Assembly (NCBI RefSeq): GCF_910592395.1
Contig: NC_088317.1
Location: 124,001 to 188,000, forward strand
Direction: 5' to 3'
Source of the DNA: Lineus longissimus
Taxonomy: Eukaryota; Nemertea; Pilidiophora; Heteronemertea; Lineidae
DNA: 64,000 nt
In this document: in pieces, positions 48,746 through 60,624 of the stretch
Position numbering within the stretch: the first letter of the stretch is position 1
How the letters are laid out: each line of letters begins with the position of its first letter
Made by a program: the position numbers and the translations under genes
The notes under the pieces: model-generated
Database searches by the model: none
What the model was told of the DNA's origin: nothing
Seen by the model: only the letters and a program-made list of their open reading frames with translations

Positions 48746-50019
48746 GTTACTGGCCACTAGGACCGGTGATGTGTAACATTTGGTCACTGAGCGACGTCCT
48801 TCTCTGTACCTCCTCCATCCTGCATATGAGCACCATTTCACTCGATCGCTACATTGGAATTCGGTCGCCGTTAAAGACTCGGAACAAATCCATGCGGATA
48901 GTCGGTGTAAAGATATTCTTAGTATGGCTATTAGCATTTTCGATATCAAGCCCGTTGTTTGTGTTAGGAATAGTCAATGAAGCTAATATTCTCAATGATG
49001 GTATATGTGCGCTAGCAAATCCTCATTTCATAATCTACGGCTCAATTTCTGCCTTTTTTATACCTCTCATGATAATGGTAGTGACATATGTGTTGACAGT
49101 AAAGTTATTACATGAAAAGGCCATGCAGTGTAAGAACTCAGGAAAGGAGGGTAAACCTATGATAAGACGCTCCATGAGTCGTCGTAGTAAACAAGGTCTA
49201 ACACCATTAGTTCAAGGGCTTACACCACCTAGAGTGCAAAACACGAACCCATTTAGGAAGATCAATAAATCTCGTGAGAACGGGGTAATACCACCGCTAC
49301 GACGTTTGCATAACCATGACAGAGATGCAGGACTTCCAAGTGAAATGGAGCCATTGACCAAAGAAATCAACACTAACAATGGTGGCAGTGCTGTGGCGAT
49401 GGGGGTAGCTAATGCTGCAGCGGTCACTATGCCTGGCTCACATGGACTTCACAGTCGCCACGCCTCAACTTCAAGTGAACAGTCAACACTTTCAATGAAT
49501 AGTACGGCTGTCCCAAGACTGAAAGGCCTCGTCCAGAAACACAGCATGAAAATAAAAGCCGCAACAATGATGCTGCAACGACGTGATGCAATCGAAAGAC
49601 GTGAACGTGAAAACGCTGTAAAAACAGAACAAAAGGCTGCAAAAGTTCTTGGGATTATGTTCGGGTTATTTGTGATTTGCTGGGCGCCATTTTTTATTGT
49701 GAATATCACTATGCCACTGTGTTCCTCTTGTGTGTTTAATGGACAATTGCTCACAGCATTCCTGTGGTTTGGCTATATCTCATCCACAATCAACCCCATC
49801 ATCTACACGGTGTTTAACCGAAATTTCCGACTTGCATTTATCGGTCTACTTCTGTGCAAACCATGGCGAACGAATAAGATTTATAAGGCGACATTCAATG
49901 GGCTTTATAACCAGCCATCACCTGGTATAAATGCCCATACAGAGAACTCATCGAATCAGTCACAACGAGAAGTGGACGTTACTCACACAGATACCTCTTA
50001 CAGAGAAACTGCCTGTTAG
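48746..50019 (+). CDS. 5-HT2: Serotonin 5-HT2-type receptor, coding exon 2 (ECL1 to C-terminus)
   Basis: This exon joins in frame to exon 1 (N-E-I-N-G|Y-W-P-L-G) and completes a 629-residue protein. Visible motifs in joined numbering: C215 (3.25) and C293 (ECL2 disulfide); D222 (3.32), the amine counter-ion; C226 (3.36) where vertebrate 5-HT2 has Ser; D-R-Y at 239-241; W266 (4.50); S305 (5.43) and A308 (5.46); P312 (5.50); C-W-x-P at 517-520; F521/F522 (6.51/6.52) and N525 (6.55); a C-S-S-C pair at 531-534 in ECL3; W546 and Y549 (7.40/7.43); N-P-I-I-Y at 555-559; Cys in L-L-C-K-P after helix 8, a likely palmitoylation site. The third intracellular loop, about 326-497, is long, basic and low-complexity. 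5-HT2 receptors couple to Gq/PLC at the plasma membrane; that role here is by family inference. The V-L-G-I-V-N-E segment after TM4 argues for 5-HT2 rather than 5-HT1, 5-HT7, dopamine or octopamine receptors. Stop codon TAG at 50017-50019. Confidence 0.92.
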
Positions 50020-50192
50020 GATTACTCGATACTTCATGTACCTCCGTAATTAAGGAATATGTCCTTTTTATATCCCAAAACCAGTTGCACCAGCACTTGC
50101 CAGTATCATTCATTCATTTTTTTATGAATGACAGGATAAACCCACGCGTGTACATATCAGTGCAGATCATCCAGAATCATATTATGTTGACA

Positions 50193-50198
50193 AATAAA
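50193..50198 (+). terminator. Poly(A) signal for the receptor mRNA
   Basis: AATAAA lies 174 nt after the stop codon and is the first such hexamer downstream. It would give a 3' UTR of roughly 200 nt. Longer 3' ends using AATAAA motifs near 51134 and 51444 are possible. Confidence 0.4.
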
Positions 50199-50910
50199 GT
50201 CATGATTCTCAAAATGTCGCGGGCCACGATTCTGTAATAATTTTGCAAGGTCATAAAACCTTTTCAAATGTGATAGACAGAACAAACATTTTTGGATAAG
50301 AGTCCTGCTTGATCCAAGGACGACTCCAGTAAGAGGAGCAGGATAAACTGAGACTGAGGAAACACATCTCTGAGAGATTGTCATTGACTCAAGGGCGGTC
50401 CCGGTCATAATAAGTAGGGACTCATTTAACCAATATGGTATACGCATGTTCCATAAGGACAAGGTCAGTTTATGAGAAGAGCCCATGCACATTAGATATA
50501 CAAACCAAATTTCGGTTTCTAAAAATCGTTCCAGATGCCACATGGTAAACACTTTACCCAAAGTAATTAATAACGAAACTATTCTCTGTCGGTATAACAA
50601 GCTCAAACGGATTCTTATGTTTGGTCGTGGGGGTGTAGTTTCGAAAGGCGACAGACAGGCGGCTGAGAAATTAGCAGGCGACTTATAGGAACTGAGAACC
50701 TTGACCAAAATAAGAAAAGTGTAGTGATCTCAAATCGTACTTCCCAGATTGGGAATAGTGTAATTCTCATCTATTAAATGTGTGATATAATGCAATTGTT
50801 CGTTGTTTTCATATTATGTTATTCACAAAAGTAATGCTACTCTGAAACCGCAAATTTCCTATAGAGTTAAAGTTTTGTGGAAGTTATTGGTTTTGTTTGA
50901 ATACAGCCGG
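50199..50910. other. Downstream flank, no recognisable gene
   Basis: A 183-codon minus-strand frame (50157-50708) overlaps the receptor 3' end. It is longer than most chance frames here but contains no recognisable domain and spans the likely poly(A) site. Confidence 0.35.
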
Positions 50911-50914
50911 CACT

Positions 50915-51075
50915 GACGAGTAGGCCTTAGACTGGTCCAGGTACGGGAATTCAGGGCTGACCCAGACCTTATTCCAGCCTAGCCAGGTCTAGCCAGGGTT
51001 GGACCAAGCTCGTTAGTACTCATACGGACCAAGGTTGACCCAGGTTCGGCAAGACATGAGGTGAGGGGTGTGTTA
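50915..51075 (-). mobile_element. GC-rich dispersed element, copy C (inverted, partial)
   Basis: 51047-51070 (CGGCAAGACATGAGGTGAGG and on) is the reverse complement of the end of copy A at about 20880-20905, with one or two differences. The preceding CCAGGTCTAGCCAGGGTTGG-type sequence resembles the CTGGCC-rich body of copy B. Confidence 0.5.
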
Positions 51076-51250
51076 AGGCATACTCAAATCAGATGCATGT
51101 ACACTTACAAATCAGATGAATACATGTTTATTCAAATAAACTCGTTGTATGTTTGTTCAAATGAACTCATGTTTATATATGTCGGAAAAAGTAATCACGG
51201 TTTTCAGAAGTGACAGTTTGTGTACATGGTTTGCCAGAAGTTATTTTTAC

Positions 51251-51410
51251 ATTGTACATCAACCATCATGTGATCCATTGTACATCAACCATCATGTGAT
51301 CCATTGTACATCAACCATCATGTGATCATTGTACATCAACCATCATGTGATCCATTGTACATCAACCATCATGTGATCATTGTACATCAACCATCATGTG
51401 ATCCATTGTT
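51251..51410. repeat. 25/26-bp satellite, six units
   Basis: Units start at 51251, 51277, 51303, 51328, 51354 and 51379, each ATTGTACATCAACCATCATG plus TGATC(C). Lengths run 26, 26, 25, 26, 25, 26; units are otherwise identical. The alternation fits amplification of a 51-bp dimer. A partial ATTGTT follows at 51405. Confidence 0.95.
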
Positions 51411-54400
51411 AGATATGATTGGCTATTTATATAATTTAGATTGTAATAAAGAATGTTCATATTTGTGAAAGAAACACGATTCGCTTTCATTTTTCTAAGT
51501 GAGAAAAGCTGCCTGAGGGATACACCAGCAATAACCTGGGCATCTAACATCACCAATAAACCTCAACTTGGCAGTTAACATCAGCCACGAGCAAGATATC
51601 ATCACAAATATGGACTAAATATGGCAACAGAGTCTTTGAAACGCATGCCAACTTTTGTGAAATTGCAACAGTGACACGTCACGCCCCCCCCCCCCCCCAC
51701 AATGCCCTCCCCCAGCGTGTCACAATATTAGGGTAGCCGCACTTCACTGAGAAACAGACATGTCTGCAGGAATTCTTCTAAACCTGAACAACCAGCGAAA
51801 CATCTCTCAAAGTACATTCTGTAAACCAATGAATTTTTTTAAAAATCCTTTAACTTTCAAATTACCAACCACAGATGTGTTGTAAACTACCCTGACACAC
51901 CAGTAAGCCTCAACTAATCCTACCCGGCCGAAACTACCATCGAATTGTCATTTATTTAATTTGGCTCTAATGCGATGGGGACTCAGCCCAATTGATATTC
52001 ATGAAACTTGTAATGATAGGGATTCCATCTTGTTAAACTAAAACTTGGAGGCTTAAACCCGAGACAGAGACATTGTTAGATAAATGATGATATTCACTAT
52101 CCCCGGATGTTCAGAGTCAGAGCAGACCTACACTTTTTAACAGAGGCAGTATATAGTGCCAAATGACAGGTAAATACCTCGACATTAGCCTACTCTGGAG
52201 ATGAAAAGAAGAGGAAATCCAGCTTTTTTATAGGATTGTTTTTTCTCGTACCCATGACTTGCAAACCAAGTGGTAACCAGTGCTAAACAGGTTATAGCCA
52301 GTGGGACAAAACTCCAGTGCAAAGATACACAAGTCTTTATTTATAGTAATTCAATGGGTTGGTGTGATCCTCTGGTGATGACCGGCGTGATCTCCCCAAA
52401 TTAAATGCACATCTTTGTCACCATTAAGATATTCCACAAGTCGTGTTCGTGAAATAGCCTTTCAGCAAGACATCCCTGCATGCCCTATAGGAACCTTGTT
52501 TCAGAGTGCTCGCTGCAGATAACAAAATAGATCAGCTATGTGATTTCAATTGCGTGCGGGGTATTTCATCTCATATAGGAATGTTACTATTAGACTAAAC
52601 GCTGGTGAAAGTCACCGTCAGCTATTACCAGATACAGCAGATGGAAGCACTGAAGATGTTCTCTTCTGCGAGAAAAACGTCTTAGATGAAACCACACACG
52701 CTCAGCCAAACTGTTTTAGTCCAGTGACCCAACACTAGATGGAATTGAAATCAACAATTCAAGCTGCCGATTCTAAACATCAACGAGAGGCCCGCCCATG
52801 CGATGGATACAGGGTGAACTTCAATTTGTAAAGTTCGTGTTCAGCAGAGATTGCGTCAAACCCTTCACAAAACTTGACAAGCCAAAGTTAAACGCAACTA
52901 AAACTGGAATCAAGTAATGAACTGTGACAAGCTATTAATAATCTAACATCGAAGCGATAAAAATAAATCGTGATAGCGAAGCCTGTAATTAATCAAACAC
53001 AATTTTATAGCTCAATTTCAAGGTTGCCGTTGTTCAGCAACCCTGCGGTTGCAATGCTGTTGGATGTGGAAAGTGATTATAGCTGATAATTTTGGCTGAC
53101 ATAAAGAAGGTGTCACAAATTTGAGTTGTTTCTTTATGGGGAATATTGACTATCATCAAGGTCTTTACTGTTCGAATGCTGTGCCCGAGTGTTTAAAAAG
53201 GACCTACCCTTAAATTGGTCTGATCAATATATTTTACCTTTCCGCTGGAATTTCATAAAATTCAAATGAATGTGAATGCTTGCTACCAAGACACTAGTAC
53301 TTGAAGTGAACACGATATGCACTAGAAATACCCTCAGCAATGTTACAAAACGAGCTCTCACATGTCTGCGAATACTTATTAAGTCTGTTACTTGAATATG
53401 CTAATTGCCGGCAAAGACAGAAATTGAATCTAATGGAAATTTTAATGAAATTATCCGCGATCTTTCTCCGAATCTTAACGATGTTATCCCAACTGGAGTT
53501 CAGCACAGACGCTCAGAGCTCAAATGTAAGAAACTCACTTTGAACTCTATCTCTGGGAGCAGGCACTGTTGGTATTAAAGCAAACCTCTCAATTCGTGAC
53601 AGAGGAGAGCACTCGCCCTTAGGTATTGTCAAAGCCTTTGATGTTAAATGCCCCAAGTTATTTCAAAGACCACTCGTGCTTCGTATTGGATGCAATGACG
53701 GAGAGTACACCGAAAGTATCATTTGTCTTAACCCACCGTTACCAGAATCAGAATAACAGTTATCCTGTACACCCAGGCTGAAATAATCCTTGTTTACAGT
53801 CGTAACCCATGTTCAAAGACGGCATGGGCCTTTACTTCACATGGAAGGAGCAACTCAGCCCAAAAGTAATGTATGGTCTTTGATACTAAATGGAAATGTA
53901 TAGTAATTAGAAGTATTTGAGTTGTATATGTGTTCCAGATAGCATCATAACCGGTAGTGCAGAAGCGCCCACGGTAAGAAGAATGGTGTAGTTGTTTTAT
54001 TTCAAAACCATGCTATCAACTATAATCGGGTAAAGGGGCTTGCAGAAACAAATCAGGACCCAGCTTTGAGAAAGAGCATTCGTCAGAGATAACTGGGTGC
54101 CGCACCCACTCCCACTGGCTTACTTCATTGTGATCACATGCACGGCTCAAACACAAATTCACTGTTTAAATACTGTAGCGCAACAAGCTTCAAATTCCAT
54201 CAGTTACGACCCGATGAAGATCAAAGTGTCATCACTGAGCACTAGTTCAAGCAGGCAACTTCTACACTCCCGCAATTTGTATAGGTTGCCTTTGACAAAA
54301 AATGAGATACAAAGGTAATTGACAGAGAAAAAAGGCCATTATCAGCTACGGGTGGCTTGAAAGTTAGCTTCACTAACATGACTAATACAGAAAGGGATAT

Positions 54401-54780
54401 CGTCTCAACTTAAATAGATATCAGTAGGTCACAAGCCTGTTAGGTTGCGAGACATTTTAAAACTCCGCCCCACTAGCTGAATAGCTAACATTTCCCACTT
54501 TTAGAAGGCACAATATCCTGAAGCAATAAACGTCTCACTTCGATCCTCCAAGAGACACATGCAAATCAACTTAACCTATTCTTCCTACAACGTGTCACTC
54601 TCATTTTAAAAGGACATCCTGCAAAGGAATACTCAAACATGCCAAAACAAACATTCCACCAGAGCAAACAACGGAACATCGATAAGACTGAAGACTTTTG
54701 CGAAACAACTAGCTTCCAGGTATTCTCTACGACGGTACAGATGGATTAATAAGTCAAGATTGTAACTGTTCCCAGCATAC
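51411..54780. other. Intergenic, no recognisable gene; poly-C tract
   Basis: A C15 run at 51684-51698 and only short open frames (70 codons or fewer). Nothing else recognised. Confidence 0.4.
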
Positions 54781-54783
54781 ATT

Positions 54784-54805
54784 GGGGGGGGGGGGGGGGG
54801 GGGGG
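54784..54805 (+). repeat. Poly-G tract, 22 bp
   Basis: The longest of four G/C homopolymers in the window, uninterrupted; the others are at 30181, 42525 and 51684. Confidence 0.9.
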
Positions 54806-57800
54806 CTTTATGAAATATCTGCTAGAGAACGTGTGCTTTCCATTTCTGAACAATACCTAGACTCACCTCCTGTAATAGACTGAAATTAGAAGACCAGCCT
54901 GAGGGTGGATATTGATTCTCAGCAACATCAAGAAGAAATATGTAATCAAGTAAAAATTGCGCCACAAAAAAAGATTTATCGATACTGCTCTTCTGTGAAA
55001 ACTACTCTATCTCCTGAAGCACCTAATCATGTCTCACGTGACAAGATGAGGGAGGATACTCAAGCTCACGTATGGGCGGTTGATGGTAACTACAGCCTGG
55101 ACATTGGTAATCGACACAGAACAACACTGTTGTCAAGTGAAATGGATTTGGACTTGTAAACGTGCCAAAGGGTATGTGTATAAACAGACAAGGAAGCGAA
55201 TACATTGTATTGTCTTATGGAAGTTCATCTGTCCAGGAAATAGCTTTTGACCTAACGACCAAGTGAGAAAACTTGCTTTCTGCTTTCAGGATTAGTTTTA
55301 AGATTAGGGTGCATGCATGTCCGCTTTAATGTCGAGCAACATCGTCGATGGTCTTTCTCTGTCAGCTGTGTGGGAAGTCATTGCTGTCTTCAGGCTATAT
55401 GACTGCAATGACGCCATATTAAGAAAGCCTGCGTCAGTCTTGACAATGGTTTAGCGGTCTTAGACAAGAATAACATTGATGTTTAAGCCGTTGGATAGGT
55501 AACATGTATGTAGTTGATACTTTAAAAAACACGTTTGCTGAGGTGTTCACCTTTGTCCCTTTGCAGTCAACAAGGGAACTTATTTGTCCATGATACAATA
55601 TCAGTGCGACAGAAAGTACATATCACGCACAGTCGTCACATAGGTGAGGAAAATATCACTTGTAATGTTGCAAGTTACGATGAGAATAATCCGAAATGAT
55701 TTTATTAAAGGTTTCAGTCAAAGAAACTTTGAAGCACAAGGTCAGTCCATTATTCGCCAAGGTCAATGATTCATCCTCATCATATGCCAACGGTTGATGA
55801 TCTGTGCCTAGGTTTTGCATTTCAAAATCCTGAATTCGAGCACTGCGCATCTTGGTGGATTAGGAGACTCAACTACACCCACATACTACATGAGAGCAAT
55901 TCATATCCTACCACCTGATAACCCCGCCAAGACACATCAAACGAAATAGTGACGACTGTAATGAGCTGAATTTTAATGGACAAATTATCAACGGGGAGAA
56001 CCCCAATTTAAAAGAAAAGATTCGTATTAAGGTACAGGTGAGTGCCTCGGCATTTCTTTGATGTTAATCCAGAACATCTGAGTGGGGTATATTAGGTTCA
56101 TATAAACTCGTGCCGATTCAAATTAAACCTGGAAAAAGCTTTAATTTCGAACGTCGCCTAACCGTCACCGAAGTAGCGAAGAAAAGCCTCAAATGTATCT
56201 AAGCCAGCGATCCCTTGACCAGCTTACATTGACCAAAGGTGAACAACCAGACAGATCACCAGATGACAACTCAGTTCGGTCGACCAGACGGACGGATGCG
56301 CCATGGGGATAAGCCAGCAAATCGAAATTAATAAGTCTTCATTGTCCTTTTGGCGAGACAAGGGGGTATAAGAAGCAGGAAGACTGTGTATTGGGGCAAG
56401 AGGGATTGGAGGACAGCCTTTCGCTGGCATAATGGCTTCATCAATCGCCCAATAACCAACTCGTTCTTCATGTACAAGCTTTGCCTCCATATAGAATGTC
56501 AGATTTCTCCTATCCCTCCCCGGACGTCTTGAAGAATTGGCCTAATTTCTGATTTAGCGATGCTTCTTCTAGCAAACCTTGATTAGTGAATGGATGATCA
56601 GGGTGGCTGTGTCCAGATTAGGCTGGCTGTCCATTAATAACTAGCACTGTGAGACATTGGCTGAATGTCCGTAGTCGGGTCAACAACGTGAGAGTTTGCA
56701 CAGGGGAGGCGAGAAGTCCAGAGGCAACGAACTTGAACTGTCTTTGCCAACTGCTGGTGAAATGTACCACTACTAGCTGACAATGCTGGGAGGCACATGA
56801 CTGCAGGAAGTTTGTTGATTATCTTTTGATTTCGTTCAATTCATTGAAAGATAAAGCGCACAGTTTGCCTGTATGATAGTCAAATGCATCAAGATTATAA
56901 AACACCCACGATGAACACCGGAAGAAATTTGGTAAAATGTAAGTTGAAATAAAAGATAGAATCATAAAGATGACATGGCTGAAGAAGACCAACAGACACA
57001 ACCTGTTCTCATCAGAATTCACATCACCTATCTTACGCTAAGAGATAACTGTTGATGCAGCTTGCAGGTGGATCATCCGTCAACCAAACGACTGGTCCAG
57101 CGCCATTTCCGCCCCCACTAATAACGCCAGAGAGCTCGATTATTTCCCAGAAACTTCTTATCGGCATCTTCTACCAAATTCAGTTATCTACACATTTCAA
57201 TAGCCCGGGATTTCCTGCAGTTTATAAGTCATTAAATGCTCAGTATACTTTCCCTTAATTACGGTAATAATACGCGAAGTTGATTATAACTGAATGGACA
57301 ACAACTTCTCAATAGACGACTCAGCACCATCGCTGTCTTCATCATCACTTTTATCAGGCCTACTGGTTCAGCTTACTAGTAATCCATCAGCAATCAAGTT
57401 GAGCAGTATCACAGAACAAAATTACCCAAACCACAGGTTGAAACGAGCATGGACTGCATAATGGCTTTGTAGGAGTAAGACTGCTCCAATCTTACATCTC
57501 TCTTCTCTATGAATACATTAAAACAGATACGGCAACGAAGGTATCTAATTCATTTGTAAGAGGAAAACAAATAGCGACAGGTTTGAGATGAATCTCTTGT
57601 TTGAACAAGCCTCGAGTAAGACTGGCGACCAAGTTTGAATATTTGTAATACAGGTAAAAGGCTGTGGATAGTTCACTAGTATCGGAATGCTGTTCACAAC
57701 ATATACGGGGGTGTTGTAAGTAGCTCCACACATTTCTCAAAATCAATAACTCCCCTCCAATTACACCCGAAAGAAAGGTGAACGAAGAAAAGACACATGA

Positions 57801-58630
57801 CTAAACAAAGTCACAGGCCATAATGGCAGCAAAAGCTGTGCTTGGTATATACCCCTTGATATAGAGCGAACCGTTCGTCAGACTTTTTACTTTTAGCGTC
57901 CCAAGGACCTTTTGCTATTTTTCCGTTTCGAATCATCAGGATCGATGTTTCGCCCACCAAAAACACACAGCCAATACCAGAATCAAAAGGCTACACCATC
58001 CCTGACAGATTCATAGCCGCAGCACAAGTTACACAAAGCAACCTTTTTTCTATGGTAATGATCAAAGAGTGTCACTTAACGTTAGTGGTCTCTAATAGGG
58101 ACCCGAGGCATTGGCTGATTTGTTACTCAAAATAGCTGTAAATGACGGTAGAAAGCAGATTCAATATCAGGCTGTTGGAAGATTAACGTTCTGGTCCTGA
58201 TTTTCTGAGGCTGCGATCCGATCTGAAATTATTATAATCATTTCAGACTAATTTGAGGATTGCATTGCATGTAATTCTGAGAAAATGTCAAACCATTTCT
58301 TCGAATCTCTCCGCATGCGCAATTGGGTGTAGCCTAATTGACAAAGCAATGAATGACTTTTTTGATCGATTTCGCTGCAATTTTTCTTAGTATTTCTTTC
58401 TCTTACTGTTGGGAACACGAGACGACAAACTGACATGTGTCTCAATGTGTCCACATTGTGATATCAGAGAACACCGATCAGAAACGTGGTAAAACCAAAA
58501 TCCCACCATTTCAAAGATATATGTGTCACGATGTTAACGTTTAAGACCACAACCATCTCCTGCCCACGATTCAAGCAGCAAACGTCGATTGCGTGACGTA
58601 CCTCAGTTTTTTTCCTTCCCCAAGTAAGCT
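54806..58630. other. Intergenic, no recognisable gene
   Basis: Open frames up to 88 codons with no recognisable domain on either strand. No repeats noticed. Confidence 0.4.
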
Positions 58631-58635
58631 ACCAG

Positions 58636-58725
58636 AGAATGTAATGTAATGTAAATACCTAATCTATATAGCGCCCTTATCAGAAGAATGATTTCTGTTC
58701 AAGGGTGCTTTAGCACAATTTATCG
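58636..58725. repeat. Possible dispersed repeat with hairpin
   Basis: A short (AATGT)n run leads into TATATAGCGCCCTTATCAG, then CTGTTCAAGGGTGCTTTAGC. AGCGCCCTT and AAGGGTGCT form an imperfect stem. The pattern TAGCGCC-TT ... TTCAA-GGCGCTTTA is, from memory, widespread in marine invertebrate genomes; assignment to a named family was not possible. Confidence 0.35.
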
Positions 58726-60010
58726 AACTACAATGATCGAATGTACCCAGTGTATTACAATACCATTATTCATAATCACATAAAGATATAGTTCATGTAT
58801 CATTTATTCATTAAGACTGAAAGCCAACAAAAGCCTAATTGGCAGAAACTGATTCCTCTATATTTCTATGAATACACTCTGGTCTGCAGTCCTGACAAAC
58901 GAAGCCAATCAGTAAGTGAAGTAATCCAAAATATCCCTTTTTCCAACAAGTATCTCATGAAGGAACTGAACAGGGATAATGGCTTCATTTTCTTGATTGA
59001 TTTTTTTATGAACACTCCTTCCTGTAGAAAACAAGTCCAGCGACGTGCGTAAGTCGGAGCGATTGAACTGCATTTCTTTGGTGTTGAGGATCGCCTTACA
59101 CTCTGTATTCCAGAAACAGTGTGGCTCACTTTACTCTCCGTGTGTAAAAAGATGGGTGAATTTCCAACACTCAACTGGAATGCTCACCAAAAATGAACAT
59201 GAGCGCAAGAAAGCTGAAGACTACATTGTTACAATATTTTCTGATCAGATCTGATGAGTAAAATAATGTTGAACAGACAAGAAGGATACAAGGATCATCC
59301 TCTTGGTTTTCTTGCTTTAACATTTGTAATGGACAAATGTTTGATGAAAAGAACTGTTGAAAGCATGGAAAAGCCACCATGCACGCACAGCCATAGATGC
59401 CAGATTGAATCCAGGCAGCTGTAGCGGCAAGCCAAAAACATGAAAGAACACGCTTATGCATTAAGATTAGCAACAACCTCGACAGAAAAAAAGGGAGAAC
59501 ATGACCACTTTATCTTTTGGGCTGGCTACACACCCACAAACTATCGATGACAATGTGACCTGACATTAACTGCCAAACATGAACAAAAGTCGGTGATAAA
59601 ACAACAGTGAACCACAAACTGCACTTGGCCAATGCGAGCCATCTTTTTTGAACTTATCGGTTGAAAATCTTTACTGCTAAGGATTTGTCATATTCCGTAG
59701 CAAACGTCGACAGCAAAACTTGCTGATAAGGTAAGCGATCATCACATGTGCAAGAACCTCTCAAGACATTATCCATATCCCTAGAACAAGAATAGGAGAT
59801 AAATCACATTCAGTGACACAAAGATTGTCATAAAGCCCCTCTCAAAGAAATAGCTATGTCTGCATATGCTAGTAGCCAAGAAGCCATAACACAGGAGGGC
59901 AACGTTTATAGACCATCGTGTTGGTGTTACGGCAAGCAGACAGAATTTGGTTATAACATAGTGGACTTTGTATGCACCGGCTTGATGGCCTCTGGTCAAG
60001 ATGATGATCA
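58726..60010. other. Intergenic, no recognisable gene
   Basis: Open frames of 85-106 codons on both strands, overlapping one another and without domains. No gene supported. Confidence 0.35.
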
Positions 60011-60016
60011 AGAGAG

Positions 60017-60286
60017 CAGGTGATAAATATTGCAGAGGAGACCCACCCGGTGACAAATTATGTGATATATATACGCCTTGGAGGTACAATCCATGACTCA
60101 TAATCTAACACCACTGGTGCTTTGATTTTGGGCAGTACCCGTGGGGAATCCATGGTCTCTCTTGAAGAAAACAGTCAAGGAAGCAGGTAGATACATCACA
60201 GAAGAGACAAACCCAGTGACATTTTGGCCAATCTACGTGTATAAGCCTCGGTGATAGAACCCATGACATTATAAATCAACACCAAT
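60017..60286. repeat. Degenerate tandem duplication, about 167-bp period
   Basis: AGCAGGTGATAAAT...GAGGAGACCCACCCGGTGAC...ATACGCCTTGG...CCATGAC...ATCTAACACCA (60017-60112) recurs as AGCAGGTAGATACAT...GAAGAGACAAACCCAGTGAC...ATAAGCCTCGG...CCATGAC...ATCAACACCA (60184-60286). Confidence 0.6.
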
Positions 60287-60485
60287 TATTCTAAAGCAAG
60301 ACGTAGGAGGGATGTAATCTTGGGAGGAGACTGACTGATGGTGTGCAAGGCTAGTGTTTGGCGTCACATTATAGGTTGGTCGGAAGATTAAGAACCATCA
60401 AATATGAGAAGCTCGCCTGTACCTTTTTTACGGGAGTTGCCACATTATACGTATGGTCTACCAGCAATGGGTTTACTAAGAGAAA

Positions 60486-60624
60486 ATTTCTAAGTCCAAT
60501 TTTTTTTTTTTTTTTTTTTTCGGCTCAAAATGAAGCAACATCATCTGTCCCAAAACCTTTTTGACTTTGAAAATTTTTGTGAAAATTTTTTTTTGAACTG
60601 ACTGAAAGATGAAAAAATTTCCAA
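60486..60624 (-). repeat. AT-rich dispersed repeat, minus-oriented, one unit
   Basis: TTTCTAAGTCC, a T21 run (60500-60520), CTCAAAATGAAGCAACATCA, CTGTCCCAAAACC, TTTGAAAATTTTTGTGAAAA, then GAACTGACTGAAAGATGAAA: one full unit of subtype B. Confidence 0.75.

Noticed and set aside
50157-50708. 183-codon minus-strand open frame downstream of the receptor
   Set aside because: It overlaps the likely 3' UTR, contains no recognisable domain, and its composition looks random.
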